From assembly GCF_000622385.1 (NCBI RefSeq), contig NZ_JASD01000008.1, positions 3,038,001-3,102,000 on the forward strand: a stretch of DNA of 64,000 nt. Reading direction: 5' to 3'. Both the position numbers and the translations under genes were made by a program. Numbering within the stretch: position 1 is the first letter of the stretch; each line of letters opens with the position of its first letter. The notes under the pieces were generated by a model. It was not told the origin of the DNA. It made no database searches and saw only the letters and a program-made list of their open reading frames with translations. Shown in pieces: positions 34,767 through 42,202 of this stretch. The DNA is from Sulfitobacter noctilucicola. Lineage in GTDB: Bacteria; Pseudomonadota; Alphaproteobacteria; Rhodobacterales; Rhodobacteraceae.

Positions 34767-35405
34767 ATGCCCGACGATACCACTGCCGCCCTGCAAGCCC
34801 TCATGCAGCAGGTTCAAACCCTCACAACCACTGTCACTGATCAGGCGAAACGCCTCGACGACCTGCGCGAGTTCAACTCGCGTGTTCTGGACGAGAAGAA
34901 GGATATGCAGCGCCAGCTCGAAACCTCGAAAAAGAAAACCCTCGTGGACATCATCAACGACGAAACCCACGAGCGCAAAATGCACGCGGCAGGCCTCGAA
35001 CAGGACGCCGATGGTAACTGGTATCCCAAAGGCGTGCGACCACCCCACAGCTTGACCCGCGAGGATGCTCGCGACCCGGCCAAGTATCGCGCAGCGAAGG
35101 AAGCGGCGGAGAAGGCAGGCGCGACCTTGACTGTGATCGACAGTGGCAACGGTGACGTGACGACACGCAACACCAGTCGCCCCACTGTCACCCCAACCAA
35201 AACGTTCACCTTTGACGACACGCACGAACGCGTCCGGTATTTGCGCGCTGACATGCAAACAGGCAACGGCATCGTGAACCGCCGGATGCAGGCGGAGAAA
35301 GAGGGGTACACGATCAAAACCTTCCACTCGCCTGACGAATTACCTGCGCACGCCCGCACGAAGTTTGACCTGATGGAGCGTGCGGCAAACGCTGAGTCCT
35401 CCTAA
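34767..35405 (+). CDS. Coiled-coil phage-like protein upstream of the small terminase
   Basis: 212 aa from the ATG at 34767, which has AAAGGAG 6 nt before it. A coiled coil spans about residues 8-60 (LMQQVQTLTTTVTDQAKRLDDLREFNS), then comes a Lys/Glu-rich middle, a Thr-rich linker (NTSRPTVTPTKTFTF) and a C-terminal segment RVRYLRADMQTGNGIVNRRM. No recognised family; a scaffold- or head-associated protein would fit but is not shown. Its TAA shares its last base with the ATG of the next gene (TAATG). Confidence 0.6.
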   Translation: MPDDTTAALQALMQQVQTLTTTVTDQAKRLDDLREFNSRVLDEKKDMQRQLETSKKKTLVDIINDETHERKMHAAGLEQDADGNWYPKGVRPPHSLTREDARDPAKYRAAKEAAEKAGATLTVIDSGNGDVTTRNTSRPTVTPTKTFTFDDTHERVRYLRADMQTGNGIVNRRMQAEKEGYTIKTFHSPDELPAHARTKFDLMERAANAESS

Positions 35406-35980
35406 TGGCAAGGGGCGGCAACAAACACTCTGGCCGTCGTGCGATTATCGACATGCGTGCGGACAAGAACGAGATCATCAAGGACATTGTTCTCGAACGC
35501 CGTTCGCTTGCTGAGATCGCTCGCCGCCTTGGCGTCGATTACACGACGGTGCAACGGTATCGGGACGACAAGATCACCGAAGAAATGCGCCGCGAGATCA
35601 TGGCCGAGAACCGTATCGCTGCCATCGAAGCGGACACTGAGGTGATCAACCAAGACCGTATGGACATTGCCATGACCTACGAGTCCTTGGCGAAGCGGGT
35701 CGAACGCTTGATCACCAAGGCAGAGCAAACCGAAGACGACTCCTTTGCGCTGGCGGCAATGGAAGGCTTGCGCAAGGTGTTGCGGGACATTGCAACGATG
35801 CAAGGCAAACTCGCGACGAACCTGACCGTCAACGTGTCTCTGGCCGAAAGCAAAGAGTGGGTCACGCTTCGAACCATCTTGCAGGAAGTGTGCGACGAAA
35901 TTCCTGCCGCCCGCGAACCGCTCCTGCGCCGGATGCGCCACCACGTCCTGTCCGTCACGAAGGAGGACACAATCCTATGA
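35405..35980 (+). CDS. Probable terminase small subunit (HTH protein)
   Basis: 191 aa. Residues about 18-65 form a helix-turn-helix (KDIVLERRSLAEIARRLGVDYTTVQRYRDDKI) that would bind DNA; the rest is helical with a long central region (about 70-150) that could oligomerise. The arrangement HTH plus helical oligomerisation region, one gene before the large terminase, is that of small terminase subunits that select the packaging site. Sequence identity to a named TerS is not asserted. The stop overlaps the next ATG (ATGA). Confidence 0.6.
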   Translation: MARGGNKHSGRRAIIDMRADKNEIIKDIVLERRSLAEIARRLGVDYTTVQRYRDDKITEEMRREIMAENRIAAIEADTEVINQDRMDIAMTYESLAKRVERLITKAEQTEDDSFALAAMEGLRKVLRDIATMQGKLATNLTVNVSLAESKEWVTLRTILQEVCDEIPAAREPLLRRMRHHVLSVTKEDTIL

Positions 35981-36219
35981 CCCATCGTGAATTTGAAGGT
36001 TGGGACGCCCACGCACAGCGCGTCACGGCGGCGTCAACGGCAGGCAACCCCGACTGGGCGCGACTGCCCCACGCGAAACGCATCATGGTCGCGGAAGGCG
36101 GCAAACTGTTCTTCACTGGCAACGCGTGTAAACGCGGACACATCTCGCCGCGCAACCAGCATGGCGATTGCACCCAATGTCACTTGATGCGCCTTGCGGA
36201 GCGTCGCGATGCCGTTTGA
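35977..36219 (+). CDS. Small Cys/His protein next to terminase
   Basis: 80 aa, MTHREFEGWDAHAQ to AERRDAV. The C-terminal part contains C-x3-H...C-x2-C-H (CKRGHISPRNQHGDCTQCH), a small zinc-binding unit found in phage and HNH-like proteins. It lacks the full HNH catalytic set, so nuclease activity is unlikely or would be atypical. The gene overlaps the previous stop (ATGA) and its end overlaps the start of the large-terminase ATPase ORF by 11 bp. Small HNH-type proteins beside terminase genes are common in phages with cos ends; whether this one serves that role is open. Confidence 0.6.
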   Translation: MTHREFEGWDAHAQRVTAASTAGNPDWARLPHAKRIMVAEGGKLFFTGNACKRGHISPRNQHGDCTQCHLMRLAERRDAV

Positions 36220-36994
36220 TGCGCTCCGCGACTTTTGCAGCCTGATCGAACGCGACCTCGATCCCGGTGCGGAGATGCTTCACTTCCTGCGACAGGAGGT
36301 GCCGACCGCCACGCATGTTGACCCTTGGCAAGTTGAGGCGATCACGTCTGACGCGCAAACGGTTGCACTGCTCGTGTGCCGTCAGGCGGGTAAATCCTGC
36401 GTCCTCGCGACACGCGGCGTTCGCGAATTGAAGCGCGGCGGCACGATCATTTGCGTCGCCCCCGCCGAACGTCAGACGCGCGAGATCACACGTAAAGTGC
36501 AAGCATACCTGCGCGCAACTGACCTCGTGGTTGAGCGGGCGACGCAAACGGAAATCGAATGCTCGAACGGCGGACGTTTCATCGCTGTGCCTGCGTCGGG
36601 TGCAACCATTCGGGGTTACACTGCCGACTTGCTTCTCGTGGACGAAATGGCATATTTGCCCGGTACGAACGGCGGCGAAGATGTGGTTGTGTCGATCCTG
36701 CCAATGCTGCGCGACAACGGGCAAACGTTCTACGCCTCAACGCCTGCCGGAAAGAACAACCTGTTCGCCAGCCTGTTCCTCGAACCGAAAGACAGCGTGC
36801 ATAGGATCAAGGTGCCGGGAACGTCGATCCCGCGTCTTGCCTCACGCGTTGAACGCCTTCGGGAGCAGTTGTCAGCAACCCGTTTTAGACAAGAGGTTTT
36901 GTGCGAATTTCTATCGGACGGGCTGTCTTATTTCGACCTGTCCGCGATTGAGAACGCGACCAGCATGGAGAACGCTATATGTCCTCGCTTTTGA
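36209..36994 (+). CDS. terL: Large terminase, ATPase half (separate ORF)
   Basis: 261 aa. Walker A-like CRQAGKSC (57-64), Walker B LLLVDEMAYL (141-150) and the motif III stretch FYASTPAGKNNLF (about 178) are those of the DNA-packaging ATPase of phage large terminases. Nothing nuclease-like follows; the frame ends 30 residues after the last conserved ATPase segment. The nuclease domain is encoded by the next ORF in another frame, overlapping by 16 bp. I use the ATG at 36209; a TTG at 36194 is possible. The typical single-chain TerL (450-500 aa) equals the sum of the two ORFs. Confidence 0.82.
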   Translation: MPFDALRDFCSLIERDLDPGAEMLHFLRQEVPTATHVDPWQVEAITSDAQTVALLVCRQAGKSCVLATRGVRELKRGGTIICVAPAERQTREITRKVQAYLRATDLVVERATQTEIECSNGGRFIAVPASGATIRGYTADLLLVDEMAYLPGTNGGEDVVVSILPMLRDNGQTFYASTPAGKNNLFASLFLEPKDSVHRIKVPGTSIPRLASRVERLREQLSATRFRQEVLCEFLSDGLSYFDLSAIENATSMENAICPRF

Positions 36995-37695
36995 ACCTCA
37001 ACTACATGCCTGACGGTCGCGTGATCAACGAGACCGGACATGACCCCGCAATCGAGAGAGTGACCGGATTTGTCAGATACTTCGTCGGTGCCGATTTGGG
37101 GCAGGCGAATGACTTCTCGTCTGCTGTGGTGATCAAGGATCAGCAATTGCCCATCCATGATGGAACCCGCGTCAAACTCGGCCCGCGCGAGCGCACGGTC
37201 GTCTTTGCCGACAAGTTTCGCGGGGTGTCCTACGTCGATGTGGTCGACTACCTGATCCGCTTGCGCAACGCGCCGCCGTTCGGTGGCAAGTCGCAACTCG
37301 TTATCGACGGCACGTCCATCGGGCGCGTTGTGTCGGACATGATGCACGAGCAGTCGGTAGATCATACGGCGGTGCAAATGACTGGCGGTCAGGAGTGGCG
37401 TCGGTCAGGGCGATACGTCAACGCAAGCAAAACCTTGATGATCGAAAACCTCGCCGTCCTGTTCGCGTCAGGCGACCTCAAGTTTGCCCACGACCTGCCT
37501 TTGCGCTCCGAGATCGAAGAAGACCTTGCCTCGTTCACCACGCAGACGACAGCGGCGGGCAACCAGATCATCACGCAATCGCGCAATGCCTCTGGTCACG
37601 GTGATACGGGCATTGCCTTGATCGTCGCCGCCTTCGCATCGCAATACCTCATGCCGCAAAGCATCCGCGTCAGCAAACTGGTCGGGATGTACTAG
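36979..37695 (+). CDS. terL: Large terminase, nuclease half (separate ORF)
   Basis: 238 aa. The RNase H-like nuclease of TerL is visible: VGADLGQANDFSSAVVI near the N-terminus (first catalytic Asp), LVIDGTSIGRVVSDMM (second Asp) and a late SGHGDTGIALIVAAFA (third Asp). It starts with an ATG inside the 3' end of the ATPase ORF, in the -1 frame relative to it. The two could be made as separate subunits, joined by frameshifting, or result from a disabling indel. Conservation of all three acidic positions in the second ORF argues against long decay. Confidence 0.8.
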   Translation: MSSLLNLNYMPDGRVINETGHDPAIERVTGFVRYFVGADLGQANDFSSAVVIKDQQLPIHDGTRVKLGPRERTVVFADKFRGVSYVDVVDYLIRLRNAPPFGGKSQLVIDGTSIGRVVSDMMHEQSVDHTAVQMTGGQEWRRSGRYVNASKTLMIENLAVLFASGDLKFAHDLPLRSEIEEDLASFTTQTTAAGNQIITQSRNASGHGDTGIALIVAAFASQYLMPQSIRVSKLVGMY

Positions 37696-37722
37696 GCAAC
37701 CTGCACGCGCTATGGTTGCGTC

Positions 37723-38073
37723 ATGGCAAAGGATTCAAATCGGGGGCGTGACCTCCCACGCGCACCGCAGTACGTTAAGCAGAAGCACGAACCCGATGAA
37801 AACGCGGAAGCGCGTCAGCGGCAGATCGCCCGCGCCAAGAAGATCGACAAGATCAAGAAAGACCTTGCCAAGGTCGTTTCAAAGCGCGGGTATGACAGCC
37901 TATTTGGCGCGGCCAAAATACAAACCGAGAAGGCAATCGAGAAAGACAGGAAGGTTGTCGAAACTGCGCTTGCGCACAACGTCCCTGTGCATTCAAAACT
38001 TCTCGCGGAGTTCGGCTTAGAGGTTGAGGTGAGCCCGCAGGTTCCCGACGACGACGGAAAATCGCCGTTCTAA
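37723..38073 (+). CDS. Basic helical protein downstream of terminase
   Basis: 116 aa, MAKDSNRGRDLPRAPQYVKQKHEP to PDDDGKSPF. The middle (about 28-75) is a Lys/Glu/Asp-rich helical region; the tail is acidic. No membrane segment or known domain. It begins 27 bp after the terminase nuclease ORF and ends the rightward operon. In phages this slot is usually the portal gene; there is no portal-like protein here. Confidence 0.55.
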   Translation: MAKDSNRGRDLPRAPQYVKQKHEPDENAEARQRQIARAKKIDKIKKDLAKVVSKRGYDSLFGAAKIQTEKAIEKDRKVVETALAHNVPVHSKLLAEFGLEVEVSPQVPDDDGKSPF

Positions 38074-38232
38074 CCCACGCTCTCGCCTCGCTCGTGCCTA
38101 TCGCCCCTGCCGTTGCCCGACGAGTTCGACGAGACACGGGCAAACACCCCCGAAAAATCGCGCGCTGACGGGCGTCTCGGTGTTTTGGGCATCATTGCGC
38201 CTGCTCGCCGATCCCGCACATTAGACGCGCGC

Positions 38233-38721
38233 TTAGACGTCACTGTTCGATGCGACCTGTTGAAGGTTCGCCGTTACGTCCACGACCCCTTCGGCATTCC
38301 AAATATCGTCGCGCAGGAGGAAGCGGTGACTGTTGGTGTGCTCGGTGAATTTGGAACGATCCCGCACGAGCTCAGATGGGATTAACGCCGCACGCGAGAC
38401 GACAAAGGCAGCGTCAAACAGGACACCCGCCAACACATCGAACCCGCTCATGTCTCGTATGGCGGACAGTTGCCGCGATGTGTTGAGCTGGTGCAGCCGT
38501 CGTCCTTTGATCTGATACCGGATGCCTTCGGCGTCTGTAGCGTCGAACCCTTTTACGGAGTTTGCCGCTTGATCCCATCCGAATGCTTGGCAGAACAGCC
38601 ACTCGGCATAGTCGCCGGTCGGGTTGTTCGCGCTTCGCAGAATTTCGCGATCCCGCAATTCGTTCAGCACAGCAGTGTGGGTTTCAAGTAATTCTGCGAC
38701 AGTGTATTTCTTCAAATTCAT
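38233..38721 (-). CDS. DUF6998-like putative PD-(D/E)XK nuclease
   Basis: 162 aa, beginning MNLKKYTVAELLETHTAVLNELRDRE. A short helical N-terminus leads into NPTGDYAEWLFCQAFGWDQA and then GFDATDAEGIRYQIKGRR, which has the spacing of a PD-(D/E)XK active site (Asp ... Gln-x-Lys). A conserved SAIRDMSGFDVLAGVLFD strand follows. This pattern matches the DUF6998 type of hypothetical proteins that I associate with restriction-like folds. It is leftward, convergent with the packaging operon, and first of a different transcription direction. A defence or anti-invader role is inference. Confidence 0.6.
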   Translation of the reverse strand: MNLKKYTVAELLETHTAVLNELRDREILRSANNPTGDYAEWLFCQAFGWDQAANSVKGFDATDAEGIRYQIKGRRLHQLNTSRQLSAIRDMSGFDVLAGVLFDAAFVVSRAALIPSELVRDRSKFTEHTNSHRFLLRDDIWNAEGVVDVTANLQQVASNSDV

Positions 38722-38730
38722 AACCCGACC

Positions 38731-40023
38731 TTAATTGTCACTAATCGCTTTGTCATTCCGTCGAGCAATTCCGTGCGACGTTTTCCGCCACATCGACGGC
38801 GCGACGATCAACTCGACCACTGCAATCGCCAGCGCAACGACATGCAAACAGCAGTAAGCGGGAAGTGCGAGCGCGTCGCGCTTTGGGCGACCGGTGCGGC
38901 GTGCGGCGACCATAAAGGTCACAATGGTCAGAGCGTAACCTGCGAACAGCATCGCGGTCAGTGGGGTGTCCGGCTGCGTGATGATCATGGTGAGGCCTAT
39001 GGGATGCGACGCGATGCACAGTAGTTGGACGGGCAATTGGAATGCAAAGGCGAGCCGCGTCCGCAGGGGCAGGTCGTCCTGCCAGTGAACCATTGTCGTC
39101 TGACAGAACCCTTTGAGCCATCGCGACCGCTGCTTGACCCAGCATGTGACTGTCAGGGGCGCTTCTTCGCCCGTCGCGGACATAACGGTGTGGAAGGTGT
39201 AGTTGCGAGCAAGTCGCAGAGACAGGTCGGCGTCTTCTGTGACGTTGTGCGCATCGAACGCACCGACCGCTATCAGCGCGTCGCGCCTTAGGTATTGGCT
39301 TGTACCACCCAGAAGAAACGGGAGGCTCAAACTGTCCAAAAGCGGCAGCACGCCGCGAAACAGGACGGCATACTCAAGCGCCCAAAGTCGTGCGATCAGC
39401 GGCCCGTCATGATCACAGGCAAGCACGGCCTGCACGACGGCACAGTCGGGGTCTAACAACATTCGTGAAACCGCACGTCGCGGCTGGTCAGGCGTGGGCC
39501 TGTCTTCCGCATCGAAGATCACGACGATCTCGCCGCGAGTGTGAAGCAATCCGTAGTTCACGGCGCGCGGCTTCGTCCGAGGTTTCCCGTCAGGTACGAC
39601 GAGAACGCGAAACGGCCAGCAATCAAGCACGGCGCGCGTCTCGTGGTCATCTTCCTCGACGAGCAACACAATTTCGGGTGACGGGTAGTCGAGTGCGCGC
39701 ATCGCACGAGCAAGTTCTGGGATCACTGACGGCTCTCGATAGACAGGCAGCAGGATTGTCAAAGTCGGCCAGCGGTCGGGTTCAGGAGCGTGACAATCCT
39801 GCCAACCGACCAACGCGCCGAGACGCAGAGCAAGCATTGCTGCGAACAAGGGCGCGAACGCCCACGCCACAGGTTCCCATAACAATGGCAACGCCGCGAT
39901 AGCGAAGATCGACGACGCGAGCCACGGTTCCTTGATCGAACGGGCAGAGTGATGCTCTGGAACGGAAGAAGCCGCCCACTGGGCGGCTTCATGGTCGGTG
40001 TCGCGGAAGGTTTCATGCCTCAT
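38731..40023 (-). CDS. Family 2 glycosyltransferase with membrane helices
   Basis: 430 aa. An N-terminal pair of membrane helices (about 35-70) precedes a GT2 domain: nucleotide-sugar EED (123-125), the DxD-like DAED (171-174), TED (262-264) and QRSRW (298-302), the pattern of processive or beta-glycan synthases and N-acetylglucosaminyltransferases. Three to four helices lie at the C-terminus (about 320-410). It probably uses a UDP-sugar at the inner face of the cytoplasmic membrane. Its ATG overlaps the stop of a 56-aa upstream gene (ATGA). A glycosyltransferase in a phage-like island could alter surface glycans. Confidence 0.82.
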   Translation of the reverse strand: MRHETFRDTDHEAAQWAASSVPEHHSARSIKEPWLASSIFAIAALPLLWEPVAWAFAPLFAAMLALRLGALVGWQDCHAPEPDRWPTLTILLPVYREPSVIPELARAMRALDYPSPEIVLLVEEDDHETRAVLDCWPFRVLVVPDGKPRTKPRAVNYGLLHTRGEIVVIFDAEDRPTPDQPRRAVSRMLLDPDCAVVQAVLACDHDGPLIARLWALEYAVLFRGVLPLLDSLSLPFLLGGTSQYLRRDALIAVGAFDAHNVTEDADLSLRLARNYTFHTVMSATGEEAPLTVTCWVKQRSRWLKGFCQTTMVHWQDDLPLRTRLAFAFQLPVQLLCIASHPIGLTMIITQPDTPLTAMLFAGYALTIVTFMVAARRTGRPKRDALALPAYCCLHVVALAIAVVELIVAPSMWRKTSHGIARRNDKAISDN

Positions 40024-40190
40024 TCCGCACCTATGTGCGCATCGACGACACGTATCAGGCGGCGCAGTTCATCGGGCGCAAGTAGGGCAGCGAGTTCGAG
40101 GGCGCGAGGACCGTCGCAGATGACTTCTTCGACGACGGAACGCATGTTTCCATTGCGGAACATGTCCAAGAGATTTGCGGCTTTGGTCAT
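40020..40190 (-). CDS. 56-aa helical protein coupled to the glycosyltransferase
   Basis: Begins MTKAANLLDMFRNGNMRSVVEE and ends RRLIRVVDAHIGAE. AGGAGA lies 6 nt before the ATG and the stop overlaps the glycosyltransferase ATG (ATGA), so the gene is well supported despite its size. It is soluble, helical and has one Cys. No family recognised; it may be a small regulator of the glycosyltransferase or unrelated. Confidence 0.65.
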   Translation of the reverse strand: MTKAANLLDMFRNGNMRSVVEEVICDGPRALELAALLAPDELRRLIRVVDAHIGAE

Positions 40191-40257
40191 AGGTTTCTCC
40201 TAGAATCAGAAGACCCGCCGAGTGGCGGGCCTTGGGTCTGGTGGGAATGGGTAGGGT

Positions 40258-40650
40258 TCAGCCAGCGGCCAGAAGCAGGAGCGTCAACCAGCCGACGCCT
40301 TCGACGAGGCCGCGGAACACGCGCCAGAGGCGGCGCACGATGGACGGGCGCGCAGGTTTGTCTCGGCCCAGCGCCTTGACGGCTTTCGGCACAGACATGC
40401 GAAACCACTCGCGCTCGTCACTGACACGGTAGCGGGCAAGGACCGCATGAGCGTCGCGTTCTGCCGCGCGCACGTCGTCAACGGGCCATGCCTTGGCGAC
40501 TGTGTAGGGCACGGGCGATCCCGTATCGTGCAACTCGGCGGCTCGTGCCTCTGGTGTCCGAGTGGTCATTCCAACTTTGCACAAGTCAGGCATCGTCGGG
40601 TTGGTCAGGATGTATAACCAACCCGGCTCGATCACGGTCAGCCCACTCAT
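40258..40650 (-). CDS. GIY-YIG (T5orf172-type) nuclease-like protein with a C-terminal hydrophobic segment
   Basis: 130 aa from the ATG at 40650, which overlaps the stop of the upstream gene (ATGA). The N-terminal ~80 residues match the T5orf172/GIY-YIG fold: GWLYILTNPTMPDLCKVGMTTRTPEARAAELHDTG, with a later Glu-rich part (REWFRM). The C-terminal ~20 residues (GLVEGVGWLTLLLLAAG) are hydrophobic, so the protein may attach to the membrane, which is unusual for the family. Such domains occur in phage and selfish nucleases. No clear substrate. Confidence 0.68.
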   Translation of the reverse strand: MSGLTVIEPGWLYILTNPTMPDLCKVGMTTRTPEARAAELHDTGSPVPYTVAKAWPVDDVRAAERDAHAVLARYRVSDEREWFRMSVPKAVKALGRDKPARPSIVRRLWRVFRGLVEGVGWLTLLLLAAG

Positions 40651-41177
40651 TTGCAAGCAGCCACGAGAGCGGCGGCGCGGTTCGTGTCTGCATCGTGCGA
40701 CGGCACCCGCTTCACGCCTTTGGGCAAGAGGAGGTGATACTTGCCCGCCTTGCGTTCGACGCCGAGGCCTAACGCACCCATGTCGGTGCGCAAGGCCGAC
40801 GACACGGTGTCCTTGTTCCAGCCAAGCAGTTCGATCAGTTCTTCGATGGTCGCGCCCGTCGCCAGAGCCTCGGCCATCAGGTGCCGCTTCGATCCTGCCT
40901 TTGTCGCTTTGACGTCTTCGGGTTTGCCCGGTTCGATCATCACGCGGTCGTCGAGAACGCGCGGTTTTCGGGCCTTGGGTTCTGCTTTCGATTTGGGCGG
41001 CGTTGGCTCGTCGGCGCGGGCATCGCGAATTTCAGCGTTAAGCGCATCGGTGGCAGGCATCGCATCGAACAAGGCGACGAGTTCGTCCTTCGAAGTTTTC
41101 TTGAGTTTCGACGCAGACAGGGGCGTTGCGAGCAGCGCGTTGATGGCAGGTTTGGTCATGTTGGTTAGTTCGGTCAT
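40647..41177 (-). CDS. DUF3489-like protein with a winged-helix C-terminus
   Basis: 176 aa. The N-terminal third is a Lys/Ala-rich helix, followed by a disordered Pro/Lys linker (about 55-75). The C-terminal ~85 residues (GSKRHLMAEALATGATIEELIELLGWNKDTVSSALRTDMGALGLGVERKAGKYHLLLP) have the layout of DUF3489, a small winged-helix DNA-binding domain common in alphaproteobacterial phages. It probably regulates or binds island DNA. The gene is directly followed by the GIY-YIG gene with a 4-bp overlap, so they form an operon. Confidence 0.68.
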   Translation of the reverse strand: MTELTNMTKPAINALLATPLSASKLKKTSKDELVALFDAMPATDALNAEIRDARADEPTPPKSKAEPKARKPRVLDDRVMIEPGKPEDVKATKAGSKRHLMAEALATGATIEELIELLGWNKDTVSSALRTDMGALGLGVERKAGKYHLLLPKGVKRVPSHDADTNRAAALVAACK

Positions 41178-41299
41178 TGTGTCACTCCGTTGATGTGTTC
41201 CCGAAATGTTCCGGGCATAACTGAGTTATCGGACCTGTCCCCGGCGCTGCTCAACCGGAAATATTGCTGAGGTTGTTTGGACGTGGTATCGCCCAACCT

Positions 41300-42202
41300 A
41301 TGCAAACAATTGACCGCCTTTTTCAAGCTGCAAAGCAGCGATACGATGCTTCCCAGCCTTCACTGGCTGAGTGCTATGAAATTACTCGCGCGTGCCTGAC
41401 AAAACTCAACACGGAAGCGACGCTCCGGCGATTTGGTGAATTTCGAGGTGCGCCCAATCTTGAATATTGGGTAGCAGAGGGAAACGGGAATTTGAGTCGC
41501 CCCTATCGTCCCGAAATGTTCATTTCTGACCTAGCGGAATTTGAGCGTGCGGTAGTCAGTTTCCAAGATCAGATGGACGACGACGACATAACAGACCCGG
41601 TAACGTTTGAGAAAGTCGTCTACACGGTCGTGTCCTCGTTTTGCCTTTGCTACGATGTTTGGAAGCCAAAGAGCAGGAAAACACCGGGCACGTTCTTCGA
41701 GGTGTTTATTGGTTCAGTTTGTCAAATTCGCTACCCGCAACCGCGCTTCCAAATGACCAAACACATTCCCATCGTTGTCGAGGTGCCTGATGCCGACGCG
41801 GTAGACGACGGGGCGCTTCAAGGCAATTCGGTGTCGACTGACTTGGTAATTACAAATACTGTGACTCAGCAAGGAGCGGTAATTCCGCTAAAGATCACCA
41901 CGCGGGAACGCATCGTGCAGCCGTTCGCGCATCAACGTATTTTAGACAGCGCCTATCCCGGTCGGTATCGCAGCTATTTGACCTGCATTAGTGAGGTGCA
42001 GCGGGACGACAAGACAACTACAGTCAAACAAATTTGCGTGCCCGGAACGGTCGCACTTTTCCAAAAACACCTATCTGAACTCAGCGGCTTGTACTACTGT
42101 GATATTCCTCAACGATATGCACGACAGGACTTCACTGCGCTGATCCGTGTTACGGGCATCGCCAACCTATTCGATGATATTGACGACTGGCTAAACCGCT
42201 AA
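41300..42202 (+). CDS. Probable type II restriction endonuclease paired with the cytosine methyltransferase
   Basis: 300 aa from the ATG at 41300; a TTG at 41264 is an alternative. FFEVFIGSV (about 133-141), STDLVIT (about 179-185) and IPLKITTRERI (about 195-205) are spaced like the acidic-acidic-Lys active site of restriction nucleases, though the last motif has Leu where Glu/Gln is usual. The gene ends 12 bp inside the convergent cytosine methyltransferase gene, the classic arrangement of a restriction-modification pair. GC is lower than in the packaging genes. I do not recognise the specificity; the functional call rests mainly on the partner. Confidence 0.55.
   Translation: MQTIDRLFQAAKQRYDASQPSLAECYEITRACLTKLNTEATLRRFGEFRGAPNLEYWVAEGNGNLSRPYRPEMFISDLAEFERAVVSFQDQMDDDDITDPVTFEKVVYTVVSSFCLCYDVWKPKSRKTPGTFFEVFIGSVCQIRYPQPRFQMTKHIPIVVEVPDADAVDDGALQGNSVSTDLVITNTVTQQGAVIPLKITTRERIVQPFAHQRILDSAYPGRYRSYLTCISEVQRDDKTTTVKQICVPGTVALFQKHLSELSGLYYCDIPQRYARQDFTALIRVTGIANLFDDIDDWLNR

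Noticed and set aside
35977-36219. An active HNH endonuclease beside the terminase
   Set aside because: Zinc-ligand-like Cys and His are present but the catalytic His-Asn-His set is incomplete in the 80-aa chain.
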